From: Dyella sp. C9
Lineage (GTDB): Bacteria; Pseudomonadota; Gammaproteobacteria; Xanthomonadales; Rhodanobacteraceae
Assembly (NCBI RefSeq): GCF_003332825.1
Contig: NZ_QIRF01000001.1
Location: 1 to 64,000 of the forward strand
DNA length: 64,000 nt
Direction: 5' to 3'
Made by a program: the position numbers and the translations under genes
Part shown: piece by piece, positions 6,750 to 15,766 of the stretch
Numbering within the stretch: position 1 is the first letter of the stretch
Layout: the number at the start of each line of letters is the position of its first letter
Notes under the pieces: generated by a model
Databases searched by the model: none
What the model was told of the DNA's origin: nothing
The model's input: only the letters and a program-made list of their open reading frames with translations

Positions 6750-7532
6750 TCACAGCTTGGCAATCAACAGTTTTTCCCCTTCAAGCCAGCATCGCACAGA
6801 CTGGCCCTCCAGGTCTTTCGGAATTTGTTCAAATACGCGGTAGTGGCCGGCGATCGCCACCAGCTCCGCGCGGAAGTCGTGAATATAGATGCGCGCCTTC
6901 TCATCACCCTGTGCGCCGGCCATGGCACGACCACGCAGGCTGCCGTAGATGTGGATGCTGCCGTCGGCGATCACCTCGGCGCCATTGGCAACCGCTCCAT
7001 TGATCACCAGGTCGCGGTCGCGTGCGTAGACCTGCTGGCCCGAGCGCACGGTGCCGTCGAAATGCTGCGCACCGAGGCCGGCGAACGGCTCCGGCTCCTG
7101 GCGCGCGGGCTCGGCGCGGCGCGGCGCTTCCGCGGCGGGCGCCGGTGCAGGCGCCGGCGGTGCCGGGGGCGCGATGCTGCCGCCATCGGCCGGTTCATAG
7201 GCGGCGCGGAACTTGGCGATCAGCGGCAGGCCCATGCGGCGCGACAGTGCCTCGACCTCGCTGGTGCCGTAGGCCAGGCCCACCGGCAACATGCCGGCGC
7301 TGCGCACCGCTTCGAGCAGGGCATCCACCGTGCCGTCGTCCGGCAGGTCCAGCAGGTGGCTCAGGTCCAGCACCACGGCGGCGCGGGAAACCAGCTGCGG
7401 CGCCGTGCGCACGCGGCGCTCCAGCTCTTCGCAGAGGGCAGCGGCATCCACGCGGCGGATGCGCACGTTGGCGATGCCGACCTGGCCGAAGCGCAGGTCG
7501 CAGGCGTCTTGAGTATCCATTCGGGCATTCAC
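6750..7532 (-). CDS. minC: Septum formation inhibitor MinC
   Basis: 260 residues with the N-terminal FtsZ-inhibiting domain (about 1-115), an Ala/Pro-rich linker (about 122-150) and the C-terminal beta-helix domain that dimerises and binds MinD (VRSGQQVYARDRDLVINGAV onwards). The start is either GTG at 7532, which overlaps the upstream gene by 4 bases and has GGAG 10 bases before it, or ATG four codons further in. MinC with MinD blocks FtsZ rings at the cell poles. The Pro-rich linker is longer than in E. coli MinC. Confidence 0.93.
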   Translation of the reverse strand: MNARMDTQDACDLRFGQVGIANVRIRRVDAAALCEELERRVRTAPQLVSRAAVVLDLSHLLDLPDDGTVDALLEAVRSAGMLPVGLAYGTSEVEALSRRMGLPLIAKFRAAYEPADGGSIAPPAPPAPAPAPAAEAPRRAEPARQEPEPFAGLGAQHFDGTVRSGQQVYARDRDLVINGAVANGAEVIADGSIHIYGSLRGRAMAGAQGDEKARIYIHDFRAELVAIAGHYRVFEQIPKDLEGQSVRCWLEGEKLLIAKL

Positions 7533-8149
7533 GGGCGCCGCTCTCCCGCGAGGCGGCGCTGGTTGGTATCAGGGGGGGTAGGGCGCTCGCGCTCGGCCAG
7601 CCAGGGCACGTCGGGCAGGCCATCGTGCTCCAGGTAGGTTTCGCGCACGAAGGCGTAGCTGGGCAGGTCCTTGGCCAGCAGGCTGACCTGCGGACCCTCG
7701 TTGCCCATGCGCTGCTGGCCGACTTCCTGGAAGCCGTAGGTGCCGTGGAACAGCACCACCACGTCGTCGCGCGGCTCGAGGAACACCTCGCAGGTCAGCA
7801 GTGGCACGCGCACCTCGGCATAGCTGGTGACGTCGCAATAGAAGATGCGACCCAGGCCATGGCGGCGATAGGCGTTGGCGATGACGATGCGGTCGATGTA
7901 GGCGAACTGCGGGTAGTGTTCGCTGAACCAGTGATAGTTCGGGCTGTCGTAATCGCTTCCTTCGCGAAGGGCGATCAGGAAGCCGGCAAGGTGACCGTCG
8001 ATCTCGGCCACGCGGAAATAATCGGCGTGGTCGTAGAAGTAGCGCAGTTGCGCGGCGTCCAGGGCGAGGATGGTGCGGCCGGCGGCGTTGTTGAGCGCCA
8101 GTACGGCATCCAGGTCGTGCTCTCGCACGTCGCGGATGGCAAGGGCCAT
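7529..8149 (-). CDS. GNAT-family acetyltransferase, first gene of the min operon
   Basis: 206 residues. The acetyl-CoA pyrophosphate-binding motif RRHGLG is at 95-100 after a typical GNAT strand (YIDRIVIANAY). GGAG lies 6 bases before the ATG. The stop overlaps the minC start by 4 bases, so the two are translationally coupled and the enzyme is made along with the division-site system. The substrate (small molecule or protein N terminus) cannot be deduced. The C-terminal tail (from about residue 188) is polar and likely disordered. Confidence 0.82.
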   Translation of the reverse strand: MALAIRDVREHDLDAVLALNNAAGRTILALDAAQLRYFYDHADYFRVAEIDGHLAGFLIALREGSDYDSPNYHWFSEHYPQFAYIDRIVIANAYRRHGLGRIFYCDVTSYAEVRVPLLTCEVFLEPRDDVVVLFHGTYGFQEVGQQRMGNEGPQVSLLAKDLPSYAFVRETYLEHDGLPDVPWLAERERPTPPDTNQRRLAGERRP

Positions 8150-8390
8150 TCGTTGCTCCGCTTTGTGTGGTTCGAGGACAAGACCGTATGAAGCGGCCCC
8201 GCGTGGCTACGAGCCATGCAGAGACACCGGGCAGGCTCGTCGGCATTATGACATGCGTACGGCGGCCGCACATATCACGGCGCACCATGTAAAACCTTTG
8301 TAAAGCGCCAGCCCCCATGGCTTCCGGCAGGGGTGGGGGAGTGACTTCTCACGCATTGCACCACGCCCGCCGCCGCCTGATGATGGGCCC

Positions 8391-9620
8391 ATGGCCTGGT
8401 CCAACATCAACCATATCCGGCTACTGCGGTACGCCGGCCTGTTCACTTACCTGTGCGTCGCCCTGCCGTTGCTTTCGGGCCCTGGCGGGCTGGCGCAGGT
8501 CAATGCATGGTGGAGCAACCCGAACATCTCGGGCTGGATCCTGTCCTACCTCACCTTCGGGGTGACCTACTTGCTGTTGACCCGCCGTTCGGCGATGACC
8601 CGGCAGATCGGCCATCCGTCGATTCCCCAGTTGTTCGGCCTGGTGGTGCTCACCGGCTCGGCGGTGGCGATGGGTTGGTTCAGCCAGAGCGGCCTGTCGG
8701 CCATGCTGATGCTGGTGATCGCGGTGGTGTTGCCCTGGCAGCTGCCGGTCGGCGCCGGGTTGATGTGGATGCTGCTGCAGAACCTCATGCTGATCCCGAT
8801 CATCGCCAGCTACATGGGCTGGACCATCGTGACGGCGTTCCTGCAGGTATGCATGTACCTGGGCATCTCGGCGCTGGTCTTCTTCACCTCCATGATCGCC
8901 AGCCTGCAGGCGGAGGAGCGCGAAGTGCAGCGGCGCCTGAACTCCGAGCTGCGGGCCACGAGGGCGCTGCTGGCCGAATCCACCCGCATCGCCGAGCGCA
9001 TGCGCATCGCCCGCGACCTGCACGACCTGGTCGGCCATCACCTGACGGCGCTCAGCCTCAACCTCGAGGTGGCCAGCCACCTCACCAACCCGCAGGCCAG
9101 CGAGCACGTGCTCAAGGCGCAGGCCACGGCCAAGCACCTGCTGTCGGACGTGCGTGAAGTGGTGAGCGAGCTGCGCCAGGACGATGCGATCGACCTGACC
9201 CAGGCCTTGCGCAGCCTGATCGAGGGGGTGCCCGGCCTGCGCGTGCACGTGGATACGCCGCCACGCTTCAGCGTGGAGGATCCGCGCCGGGCCCAGGTGC
9301 TGCTGCGGTGCGCGCAGGAGATCATCACCAATACGGCGCGCCATGCCGGCGCCCGCAACCTGTGGCTGCGCTTTGACTACATCAATGCGAACCTGCTGGA
9401 ACTGTCGGCCCGTGACGATGGCCGCGGCGCGGCCAACTTCCGGCCCGGCAACGGCTTGTCCGGCATGCGTGAGCGCCTGTCCGAGTTCGAGGGCAGCGTG
9501 ATGGTGGATCCGGCCATGAGCCAGGGCTTTGCCCTGACGGTGCGGCTGCCGCTGGGGGAGGTGCCGGAGTTGGCGCATACCCCGTCACGGTTCGAGCCAC
9601 CGGCGCTGGGGATGCTGTAA
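8391..9620 (+). CDS. NarL/DesK-type sensor histidine kinase
   Basis: 409 residues. Five or six hydrophobic helices in residues 10-170 form an integral membrane sensor without a large periplasmic domain. A coiled linker (ASLQAEEREVQRRLNSE) leads to the HisKA_3 box RDLHDLVGHH with phospho-acceptor H211, and a compact ATPase domain (EIITNTARHA, DDGRG, GNGLSGMRERL). The layout resembles DesK, which senses membrane state, but the signal here is unknown. The response regulator lies 115 bases downstream on the same strand, so they form a pair. Confidence 0.9.
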   Translation: MAWSNINHIRLLRYAGLFTYLCVALPLLSGPGGLAQVNAWWSNPNISGWILSYLTFGVTYLLLTRRSAMTRQIGHPSIPQLFGLVVLTGSAVAMGWFSQSGLSAMLMLVIAVVLPWQLPVGAGLMWMLLQNLMLIPIIASYMGWTIVTAFLQVCMYLGISALVFFTSMIASLQAEEREVQRRLNSELRATRALLAESTRIAERMRIARDLHDLVGHHLTALSLNLEVASHLTNPQASEHVLKAQATAKHLLSDVREVVSELRQDDAIDLTQALRSLIEGVPGLRVHVDTPPRFSVEDPRRAQVLLRCAQEIITNTARHAGARNLWLRFDYINANLLELSARDDGRGAANFRPGNGLSGMRERLSEFEGSVMVDPAMSQGFALTVRLPLGEVPELAHTPSRFEPPALGML

Positions 9621-9735
9621 GAATTCACGTGTTCCGCATGGCTCGTGTCAAAATGTGCTGCTTGGATAGCCGCATCGTTCTTCTCCGCCGGCCGCGGGCA
9701 TCGCACGCAGGCCGCAACTGTTTCGAGGATTCGCG

Positions 9736-10377
9736 ATGATTTCCGTCTGTCTCGTCGATGACCAGAACCTGGTGCGCCAGGGTGTCCGTTCGCTGCTGGA
9801 CCTGGCGGAGGACATCCGCGTGGTCGCCGAGTGCGCCGATGGCGCCCAGGCGGTGCAGGACATCCCACGGGTGAAGCCGGACGTGGTGTTGCTGGACCTG
9901 CGCATGCCCAACATGAGCGGCCTGGAAGTGCTGCAGGCGCTGTCGGCCCGCAACGAACTGCCCCCGACCATCATCCTCACCACCTTCGACGACGACCAAC
10001 TGGTGCTGCAGGGCTTGAAGGCCGGTGCCCGCGGCTACCTGCTCAAGGACGTCTCGCTGGAGCAACTGGTGGAGGCGGTGCGCACGGTGGCCGCTGGCGG
10101 CTCGCTGGTGGCGCCGATGGTCACCCAGCGCCTGCTGGCCGGGGTGGGGCGCATGCAGAACCAGTTCACCAGCCTGGAGCAGCCCGACCCGCTGACCGAG
10201 CGCGAGACCGAGATCCTGCGCCTGCTGTCGGGCGGCTACAGCAATAAGGAGATCGCCAACTCCTTGAAAGTGGCGGAAGGGACCGTGAAAAACCACGTTT
10301 CCAACATCCTCTCCAAGCTGGGCGTGCGGGACCGCACCCGCGCCGTCCTGAAGGCGCTGGAGCTGGGCATCGTCTGA
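9736..10377 (+). CDS. LuxR/NarL-family response regulator
   Basis: 213 residues: receiver domain (1-120) with acidic pocket D8/D9 and phospho-acceptor D54 (VVLLDLRMP), switch Thr in ILTTFDD, Lys in LLKD; then a LuxR-type helix-turn-helix (about 148-205: LTERETEILRLL, SNKEIANSLKVAEGTVKNHV). It is the cognate partner of the kinase at 8391. The first visible target candidate is the SRPBCC gene downstream, but the 223-base gap suggests its own promoter. Confidence 0.92.
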   Translation: MISVCLVDDQNLVRQGVRSLLDLAEDIRVVAECADGAQAVQDIPRVKPDVVLLDLRMPNMSGLEVLQALSARNELPPTIILTTFDDDQLVLQGLKAGARGYLLKDVSLEQLVEAVRTVAAGGSLVAPMVTQRLLAGVGRMQNQFTSLEQPDPLTERETEILRLLSGGYSNKEIANSLKVAEGTVKNHVSNILSKLGVRDRTRAVLKALELGIV

Positions 10378-10600
10378 TCCCCTGGCCGGGGGAAACTCGG
10401 CCCTCTCCATACCCCTGGGAATGGCCGTCGGGCAGTCTTTACGGCCCGATGGCGTTCAGGCGCGCGAGCAAGTAGTATCGGTAACTTCGGCGCTGGCCGA
10501 CCCCCTGTCATGCAGTGATTCTTCGGGAATCTCCCGTGGCGGGCCGGTCTCCGGCGACTGCCTTGTGCCGTATACAGAGAGACGTGCGGAGAACCCTGTA

Positions 10601-11950
10601 ATGATGCGTGTTCTTGAATTTATTGTTGCCCTGATCATCGTCGCCGTGGTGGCGGTGGTGGTGGGCTTTGTGTTGCCTGGCAGCGGTCATGTGGACCGGT
10701 CGCTGGTCGTCGGCAAGGACATGCGTCAGGTCTATGACGTGCTGAACAACTTCCGCCGCTTCCCCGAGTACTCGGTGCAGCGCGAGTACGACCGCAACAT
10801 CAAGTTCGACTTCTCGGGCAAGGCCTATGGCCCGGGCGCCGAGCTGAGCTGGTCCAGTGACGACGTCAAGGTCGGCACCGGCAAGCTGACCATCGCTTCG
10901 GCCGACCCGAGCTTCGACAAGATCGATACGACCGCCAAGAAGGCGTCCATCGTGTGGAACCTGGACAATGACTGGCGCGGCAACGACAAGCATTTCACGC
11001 TCGACCTGGAGCGCCAGGGCAGCCGCGGTCAGCTGACCAAGATCACCTGGTCGTATGACGTCGACTACGGCATGAACCTGATCAACCGCTACTCCAGCCT
11101 GTACATTCACGGCGATCCGGATGCCTTCATCCAGTTCACCCTGAACAACCTGCAGAACGTGCTGGCGGCGGTGCAGAACGTCGACTACACCAAGCTGATC
11201 CCGTACATCGAGCAGACCCAGCCGACCCCGGTGCTGCTGGTGTCCACCTCGATCGAGCGCAAGGGCGGCCTCGAGGCGCTCAATGACGCCACCGACAAGG
11301 CCATCGGCGAGATCCAGGCCGCTGCCAAGAAGCTGGGCGTGACCACCACCGGTCCGCGCATCATCTACACCACCAACTACGGCGACCAGACCTACACCTT
11401 CGACGTGGCCATGCCGATCAGCGCGACCAGCCTGAACGTCGGTGGCCAGACCGTCGAGCTGACCGCCGCCAAGTCCCCGGACCTGAGCGCGGCCGCTACC
11501 TCGGGCAGCAGCGCCGATGCGTCCAGCAGCAACGCCGGCGACAACACCCCGGGTGGCCATGACCGCTTCGGCCGCCTGATCGTGGACAACGACGTGCGCG
11601 CCTTCCTGGCCTTCGGTGGCCCGGCCCTCAAGGCCGTGTGGAACGGCACCGCCGCCGGCGTGCCGCAGACCCGCGACCAGCTGAAGGCCTATGCGCAGAC
11701 CCACGGCTACAAGTTCGACGAAGTGGTGAACCGCTTCTACGACATCGAAGCCAAGCCGGAAGTGAAGCAGGGCGACGAAGTGAAGCAGTACGCCGAGTTC
11801 GACGTGTACCTGCCGCTGAGCTGGGCTCCGGAGCAGACCCCGGAGCAGGAAGCCGGCATCAAGCCGCCGTCGCTGGACGAGAGCGGCGACCAGGCTCCGG
11901 CCTCGTCGAGCTCCGCCGCTGCCCCGGCCGCCGCCAGCAGCACGAACTAA
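10601..11950 (+). CDS. Membrane-anchored SRPBCC/GyrI-like protein
   Basis: 449 residues. Residues 4-27 are a single hydrophobic anchor. Then follows an SRPBCC-like ligand-binding fold (about 33-190: polyketide-cyclase-like VDRSLVVGKDMRQVYDVLNNF), a second alpha/beta domain resembling GyrI/AraC effector-binding domains (about 215-300), an S/A/D-rich linker (about 300-330), another globular part, and a Ser/Ala/Pro-rich tail. Such proteins probably bind hydrophobic ligands at the membrane, but the role is unknown. The ATG at 10601 has GGAGAA about 10 bases upstream; a longer in-frame opening to 10421 is rejected because the anchor would be buried. A strong terminator follows. Confidence 0.75.
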   Translation: MMRVLEFIVALIIVAVVAVVVGFVLPGSGHVDRSLVVGKDMRQVYDVLNNFRRFPEYSVQREYDRNIKFDFSGKAYGPGAELSWSSDDVKVGTGKLTIASADPSFDKIDTTAKKASIVWNLDNDWRGNDKHFTLDLERQGSRGQLTKITWSYDVDYGMNLINRYSSLYIHGDPDAFIQFTLNNLQNVLAAVQNVDYTKLIPYIEQTQPTPVLLVSTSIERKGGLEALNDATDKAIGEIQAAAKKLGVTTTGPRIIYTTNYGDQTYTFDVAMPISATSLNVGGQTVELTAAKSPDLSAAATSGSSADASSSNAGDNTPGGHDRFGRLIVDNDVRAFLAFGGPALKAVWNGTAAGVPQTRDQLKAYAQTHGYKFDEVVNRFYDIEAKPEVKQGDEVKQYAEFDVYLPLSWAPEQTPEQEAGIKPPSLDESGDQAPASSSSAAAPAAASSTN

Positions 11951-11970
11951 GCTCCACTGCGCAAGCATCG

Positions 11971-12006
11971 AAAAGGCCCTTCCTCGTGAAGGGCCTTTTC
12001 TTTTTA
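11971..12006 (+). terminator. Intrinsic terminator after the SRPBCC gene
   Basis: AAAAGGCCCTTC-CTC-GTGAAGGGCCTTTTC followed by TTTTT: a stem of about 12 bp with a U-run, 20 bases after the stop codon. It is the clearest terminator on the plus strand here and separates the SRPBCC gene from the ABC operon. Confidence 0.9.
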
Positions 12007-12120
12007 GGGGCTCGCTTCGGGCCGGCAGTCGCGAACTTTTCGGTTACATTGCAGGTCGACTTCGCTGACCCAAACGGCACCCGGCCCTTCGCCGCGGTTC
12101 GCCCCCTGCCTCGACCGGAC

Positions 12121-13053
12121 ATGATCGAAACCGAACAGCTCACCAGGCGCTATGGCGCCCTGACCGCGGTGGATTCACTGAGCATCCGAGCCGAGCCAGG
12201 GCAGGTGCTGGGTCTGCTGGGACCCAACGGTGCCGGCAAGACCACTGCGATGCGCATGATCGCCGGATTCCTCGAGCCCAGTTCGGGCACGGCCCGGGTG
12301 TGCGGGCACGATGTGCGCAAGGAGCCGCTCAAGGCCAAGCGTGCCCTCGGCTACCTGCCGGAGGGCGCGCCCAGTTATGGCGAGCTGACCGTGCGCGAGT
12401 TCCTCACCTTCATCATCCGGCTACGCGGTCTGCAGCGCGACGAAGGCTATCGTCGCTTCGAGCGGGTGGTCGGCGGCCTGCAACTGGAGGGCGTGCTGGA
12501 CCAGTGCATCGACACCCTGTCCAAGGGCCTGCGCCGCCGCGTCGGCCTGGCGCAGGCGATCGTGCATAACCCGCAAGTGCTGATGCTGGACGAGCCTACC
12601 GATGGCCTTGACCCGAACCAGAAGCACACGGTGCGCCAGCTGATCGATGCGATGGCGCGTGACCGCACCATCCTCATCTCCACCCATCTCCTGGAGGAGG
12701 TGCATGCCTTGTGCAACCGGGTGGTGATCATCGCCAACGGCAAGCTGCTGGCCGATGCAACACCGGCAGAACTGGAGGCGCGTTCGCGCTATCACGGCGC
12801 GGTGTCGTTCAGCGCGCCGGGCAGCGGTGTCTCGCAGGAGATGCTGGGGCGCCTGCCGCAGGTGGCCTCGATCGAGGTCGATCCGCTGGACGGTCGCATC
12901 ACGGTGTTCCCGCGACCGGGTGAGCGCATCCTCGAGCCGGTGGAAAGCCTGCTGCGCCAACAGGGGCTGGAGGTGTCCGAGATCCAGCTCGAGCGTGGCC
13001 GCCTCGACGAAGTGTTCCGTCATATCACCACGGGCCAGGGGGGCAACGCATGA
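12121..13053 (+). CDS. ABC transporter ATPase, GldA/NatA type
   Basis: 310 residues. Walker A GPNGAGKT at 34-41, signature LSKGL at 133-137, Walker B VLMLDEP at 153-159, followed by the switch histidine in ILISTHLLEEV. The long C-terminal extension (about 220-310) is typical of ABC-2-type exporter ATPases. Its stop overlaps the start of the permease gene by 4 bases. Together with the next two genes it forms a system similar to GldA-GldF-GldG, known from gliding Bacteroidetes but widespread in non-gliding proteobacteria. Longer in-frame readings start upstream of the terminator and are ignored. Confidence 0.9.
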   Translation: MIETEQLTRRYGALTAVDSLSIRAEPGQVLGLLGPNGAGKTTAMRMIAGFLEPSSGTARVCGHDVRKEPLKAKRALGYLPEGAPSYGELTVREFLTFIIRLRGLQRDEGYRRFERVVGGLQLEGVLDQCIDTLSKGLRRRVGLAQAIVHNPQVLMLDEPTDGLDPNQKHTVRQLIDAMARDRTILISTHLLEEVHALCNRVVIIANGKLLADATPAELEARSRYHGAVSFSAPGSGVSQEMLGRLPQVASIEVDPLDGRITVFPRPGERILEPVESLLRQQGLEVSEIQLERGRLDEVFRHITTGQGGNA

Positions 13054-13784
13054 GTCCGGTGATGGCGGTGGCGCGGCGCGAGCTGCGCAGCTACTTCGTG
13101 ACGCCGGTGGCATACGTGTTCCTGGTGATCTTCCTGGTGCTGGCAGGCATCCTCACCTTCTACGCCGGCGACTTCTACGAGCGCGGCCAGGCCGACCTGC
13201 AACCGTTCTTCTCCATGCATCCGTGGCTGTACCTGGTGCTGGTGCCGGCGGTGTCGATGCGCAGGTGGGCCGAGGAGGCCAAGGGCGGCACGCTGGAGCT
13301 GCTGCTGAGCCTGCCGCTGACCCTGGCGCAGGCGATGCTGGGCAAGTTCCTCGCGGCGTGGTTGTTCATCGGGCTGGCGCTGCTGCTGACCTTTCCGATC
13401 TGGATCACCGTCAACTACCTGGGGTCGCCCGACAACGGGGTGATTTTTGCCGGTTACCTCGGCAGCTGGCTGATGGCCGGCGCATTCCTGGCCATCGGCG
13501 CCTGCCTGTCGGCGGTCACGCAGAGCCAGGTGATCGCCTTCGTGCTGACCCTGGTGGTGTGCTTCCTGTTGATCCTGGTGGGGCAGCCGCAGGTGATGGA
13601 CTTCTTCCAGGGTGCGCTGCCGCGCCGCCTGGTCAATGGTGTCGCGCACCTCAGCATGCTGCGCCACTTCGAGGCGATCTCGCGTGGCGTGCTGGACCTG
13701 CGCGACCTGCTTTACTTCCTGCTGAGCATGGCAGCCTGGCTTGCGGCCGGCGTGCTGGTGCTCGACCTGAAGCGGACCCCCTGA
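13050..13784 (+). CDS. ABC-2 type permease, GldF-like
   Basis: 244 residues with six hydrophobic segments. The N terminus AVARRELRSYFVTPVAYVF, the loop EEAKGGTLELLLSLPLT and the overall size match ABC-2 permeases of the GldF/NosY type. It is coupled to the ATPase (4-base overlap) and is followed 3 bases later by the GldG-like gene. Substrate unknown; these systems are usually envelope-related exporters. Confidence 0.87.
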   Translation: MSPVMAVARRELRSYFVTPVAYVFLVIFLVLAGILTFYAGDFYERGQADLQPFFSMHPWLYLVLVPAVSMRRWAEEAKGGTLELLLSLPLTLAQAMLGKFLAAWLFIGLALLLTFPIWITVNYLGSPDNGVIFAGYLGSWLMAGAFLAIGACLSAVTQSQVIAFVLTLVVCFLLILVGQPQVMDFFQGALPRRLVNGVAHLSMLRHFEAISRGVLDLRDLLYFLLSMAAWLAAGVLVLDLKRTP

Positions 13785-13787
13785 ACC

Positions 13788-15683
13788 ATGATGCGCATCC
13801 GTTTCAGCCGCCGTACCCTCCTGCTGTCCGCGCTGGCGCTGCTTGCCGTGGTGTTCGTGGCGCTCACCCTGATCACCAGCCGCTGGCTGAGCGTGTCGCG
13901 TATCGACCTCACCTCGGACAAGCTCTACACGTTGACGCCGGGCACCATCCATATCGTCGATGGCCTGCATGCGCCGCTGCGGCTTACCCTGTATTTCTCC
14001 GCGCACGCCGCACGCGACCTGCCGCAGTTGCGCACCTACCAGCAACGCGTGAGCGAGATGCTGCAGGAGATGGTGGCGCGTGCACATGGTCGCCTCCGCC
14101 TGCAGATCATCGATCCGGTGCCTTATTCGGACGACGAGGCGAGCGCCGAGGGCTATGGGCTCACTCCGATCAGCGGTGGCACCAATGGCGAACGCGTGTT
14201 CTTCGGGCTGGTCGGCAGCACGCAACCGCTCAATGCGGACGGCGATGGCGACGTCGACGAGCACCTGCCTGGGCGCGCCCTGGCGATTCCCTTGTTCGAT
14301 CCCTCGCGCGAGACCTTTCTCGAATACGACATCGCCAAGCTGCTGTATGAGCTCGACCAGACGTCCAAGCCGCACATCGGGCTGATCAGCAGCCTGCCGC
14401 TGGAGGGCAACCCGGTCATAGGCGAAGAGCCGTGGACGGTGATGCGCCAGCTGGGCCAGCAGTTCGAGGTCAACAAGCTCGATCCGGCCAAGCTGACCCG
14501 CATCTCGCCGGACATCAAGGCGGTATTGCTGGTGCATCCCAAGCACCTGCCGGCCGATGCGCTGTATGCGATTGACCAGTATGTGCTTGGCGGTGGCCAC
14601 CTGGTGGTGTTCGTGGACCCGGTTGCCGAAATGGACAACACGCCGTTCGTCGACAGCAACGGCGGTTCCGATGAGCACGCCTCCGACCTGCCGCGGCTGT
14701 TCGCCACCTGGGGCGTGCAATACGACCCGCAGAAAGTCGTGCTGGACCGTTCGCGCGGACTGCGCATCGAACTGGCCGACAACAGTTCGGCCAGCCATCC
14801 GGCGATGCTCGGGCTGGGCCAGCAGGAGCTGAACCATGACGACGTGATCACCGCCAGCCTGCAGCGCGTCAATGTTTCCAGCATCGGCTACTTCGACCTC
14901 GCGCCGGGTACCAGTTCGCGCTTGCAGCCGCTGATGCAGAGCACGCCCGATGCCGAAGTGGTGCCGGCCCAGCGCGTGCGCGAGTCGATCAACAATCCGG
15001 CTGCGCTGATGGACAACTACCACCCCGACAACGTGCGCTACGTGCTGGCGGCACGGCTGCGGGGTGAATTCGCCAGCGCATTCCCGGAACGAGCCTCTGC
15101 CAGTGGGCATCTTGCGCACTCCAGCGGCAATGCCGAGGTGATCCTGGTGGCCGATACGGACCTGCTGAGCGACCGCCTGTGGGTGTCCTACACGCAAAGC
15201 CTGCTCGGGCAGCCTCAGCTCAGTGCGCTGGCCAACAACGGTGACCTCGTGACCAATATCGCGGACAACCTGAGCGGTTCGTCGGCGCTATTGTCCATCC
15301 ATGGCCGGGTCAGTTCGCAGCGCCCATTCACGCGCGTGCTGGCCTTGCGCAGCGCGGCGGATCAGAAGTACCTGGCGAAGATGCAGGAACTGCAGCGCGA
15401 GCTGGCGGTCACCCGTACCCGCCTGAGTGAGTTGCAGTCGGCCAAGGGTGGCCGTGGCGACACGGTGAGTTCCGAGCAGCGCACCGAGGTCGAGCAGTTC
15501 CTGCAGCGCCAGCTGGCGATCAACAAGGAGCTGCGCGACGTGCAGCATCAGTTCAACGCGGAGATCGATGCGCTGGGCTTGCAGTTGAAGTTCATCAACA
15601 TCGTGCTGGTTCCGGCCCTGGTGACCCTGGTGGGACTGTTGTACGGCTGGCGACGCTCGCGGCGCAGCCGTCGCCGCGCCTGA
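13788..15683 (+). CDS. GldG-family ABC auxiliary protein
   Basis: 631 residues: one N-terminal membrane helix (about 10-30), a large extracytoplasmic part with the GldG/IFT52-like pattern (DLTSDKLYTLTPGT; a segment near 225-290 with AVLLVHPKHLPADALYAIDQYVLGGGHLVVFVDP), a coiled stretch (about 525-590: MQELQRELAVTRTRLSELQ) and a C-terminal membrane helix followed by RRSRRSRRRA. Family members are auxiliary subunits of the ABC exporter encoded just upstream. The double anchor places the main domain in the periplasm. Role inferred from context. Confidence 0.83.
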   Translation: MMRIRFSRRTLLLSALALLAVVFVALTLITSRWLSVSRIDLTSDKLYTLTPGTIHIVDGLHAPLRLTLYFSAHAARDLPQLRTYQQRVSEMLQEMVARAHGRLRLQIIDPVPYSDDEASAEGYGLTPISGGTNGERVFFGLVGSTQPLNADGDGDVDEHLPGRALAIPLFDPSRETFLEYDIAKLLYELDQTSKPHIGLISSLPLEGNPVIGEEPWTVMRQLGQQFEVNKLDPAKLTRISPDIKAVLLVHPKHLPADALYAIDQYVLGGGHLVVFVDPVAEMDNTPFVDSNGGSDEHASDLPRLFATWGVQYDPQKVVLDRSRGLRIELADNSSASHPAMLGLGQQELNHDDVITASLQRVNVSSIGYFDLAPGTSSRLQPLMQSTPDAEVVPAQRVRESINNPAALMDNYHPDNVRYVLAARLRGEFASAFPERASASGHLAHSSGNAEVILVADTDLLSDRLWVSYTQSLLGQPQLSALANNGDLVTNIADNLSGSSALLSIHGRVSSQRPFTRVLALRSAADQKYLAKMQELQRELAVTRTRLSELQSAKGGRGDTVSSEQRTEVEQFLQRQLAINKELRDVQHQFNAEIDALGLQLKFINIVLVPALVTLVGLLYGWRRSRRSRRRA

Positions 15684-15766
15684 GTGCAAGGACATGTGCG
15701 TGCGCGAGGGCAGGAGATACGAAGCTATGATGATCGTTCGCCGATGACCCGGCCCGGATCCGACCG

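Noticed and set aside
9621..9735. Gap between sensor kinase and regulator as a small RNA or promoter region.
   Set aside because: A few AT-rich bases are present but no convincing promoter hexamers or hairpin could be identified.
13020..15197. A 725-codon open frame on the minus strand opposite the ABC operon.
   Set aside because: It lies antisense to two confident ABC genes and translates to a Gln/His/Arg-rich chain without recognisable motifs.
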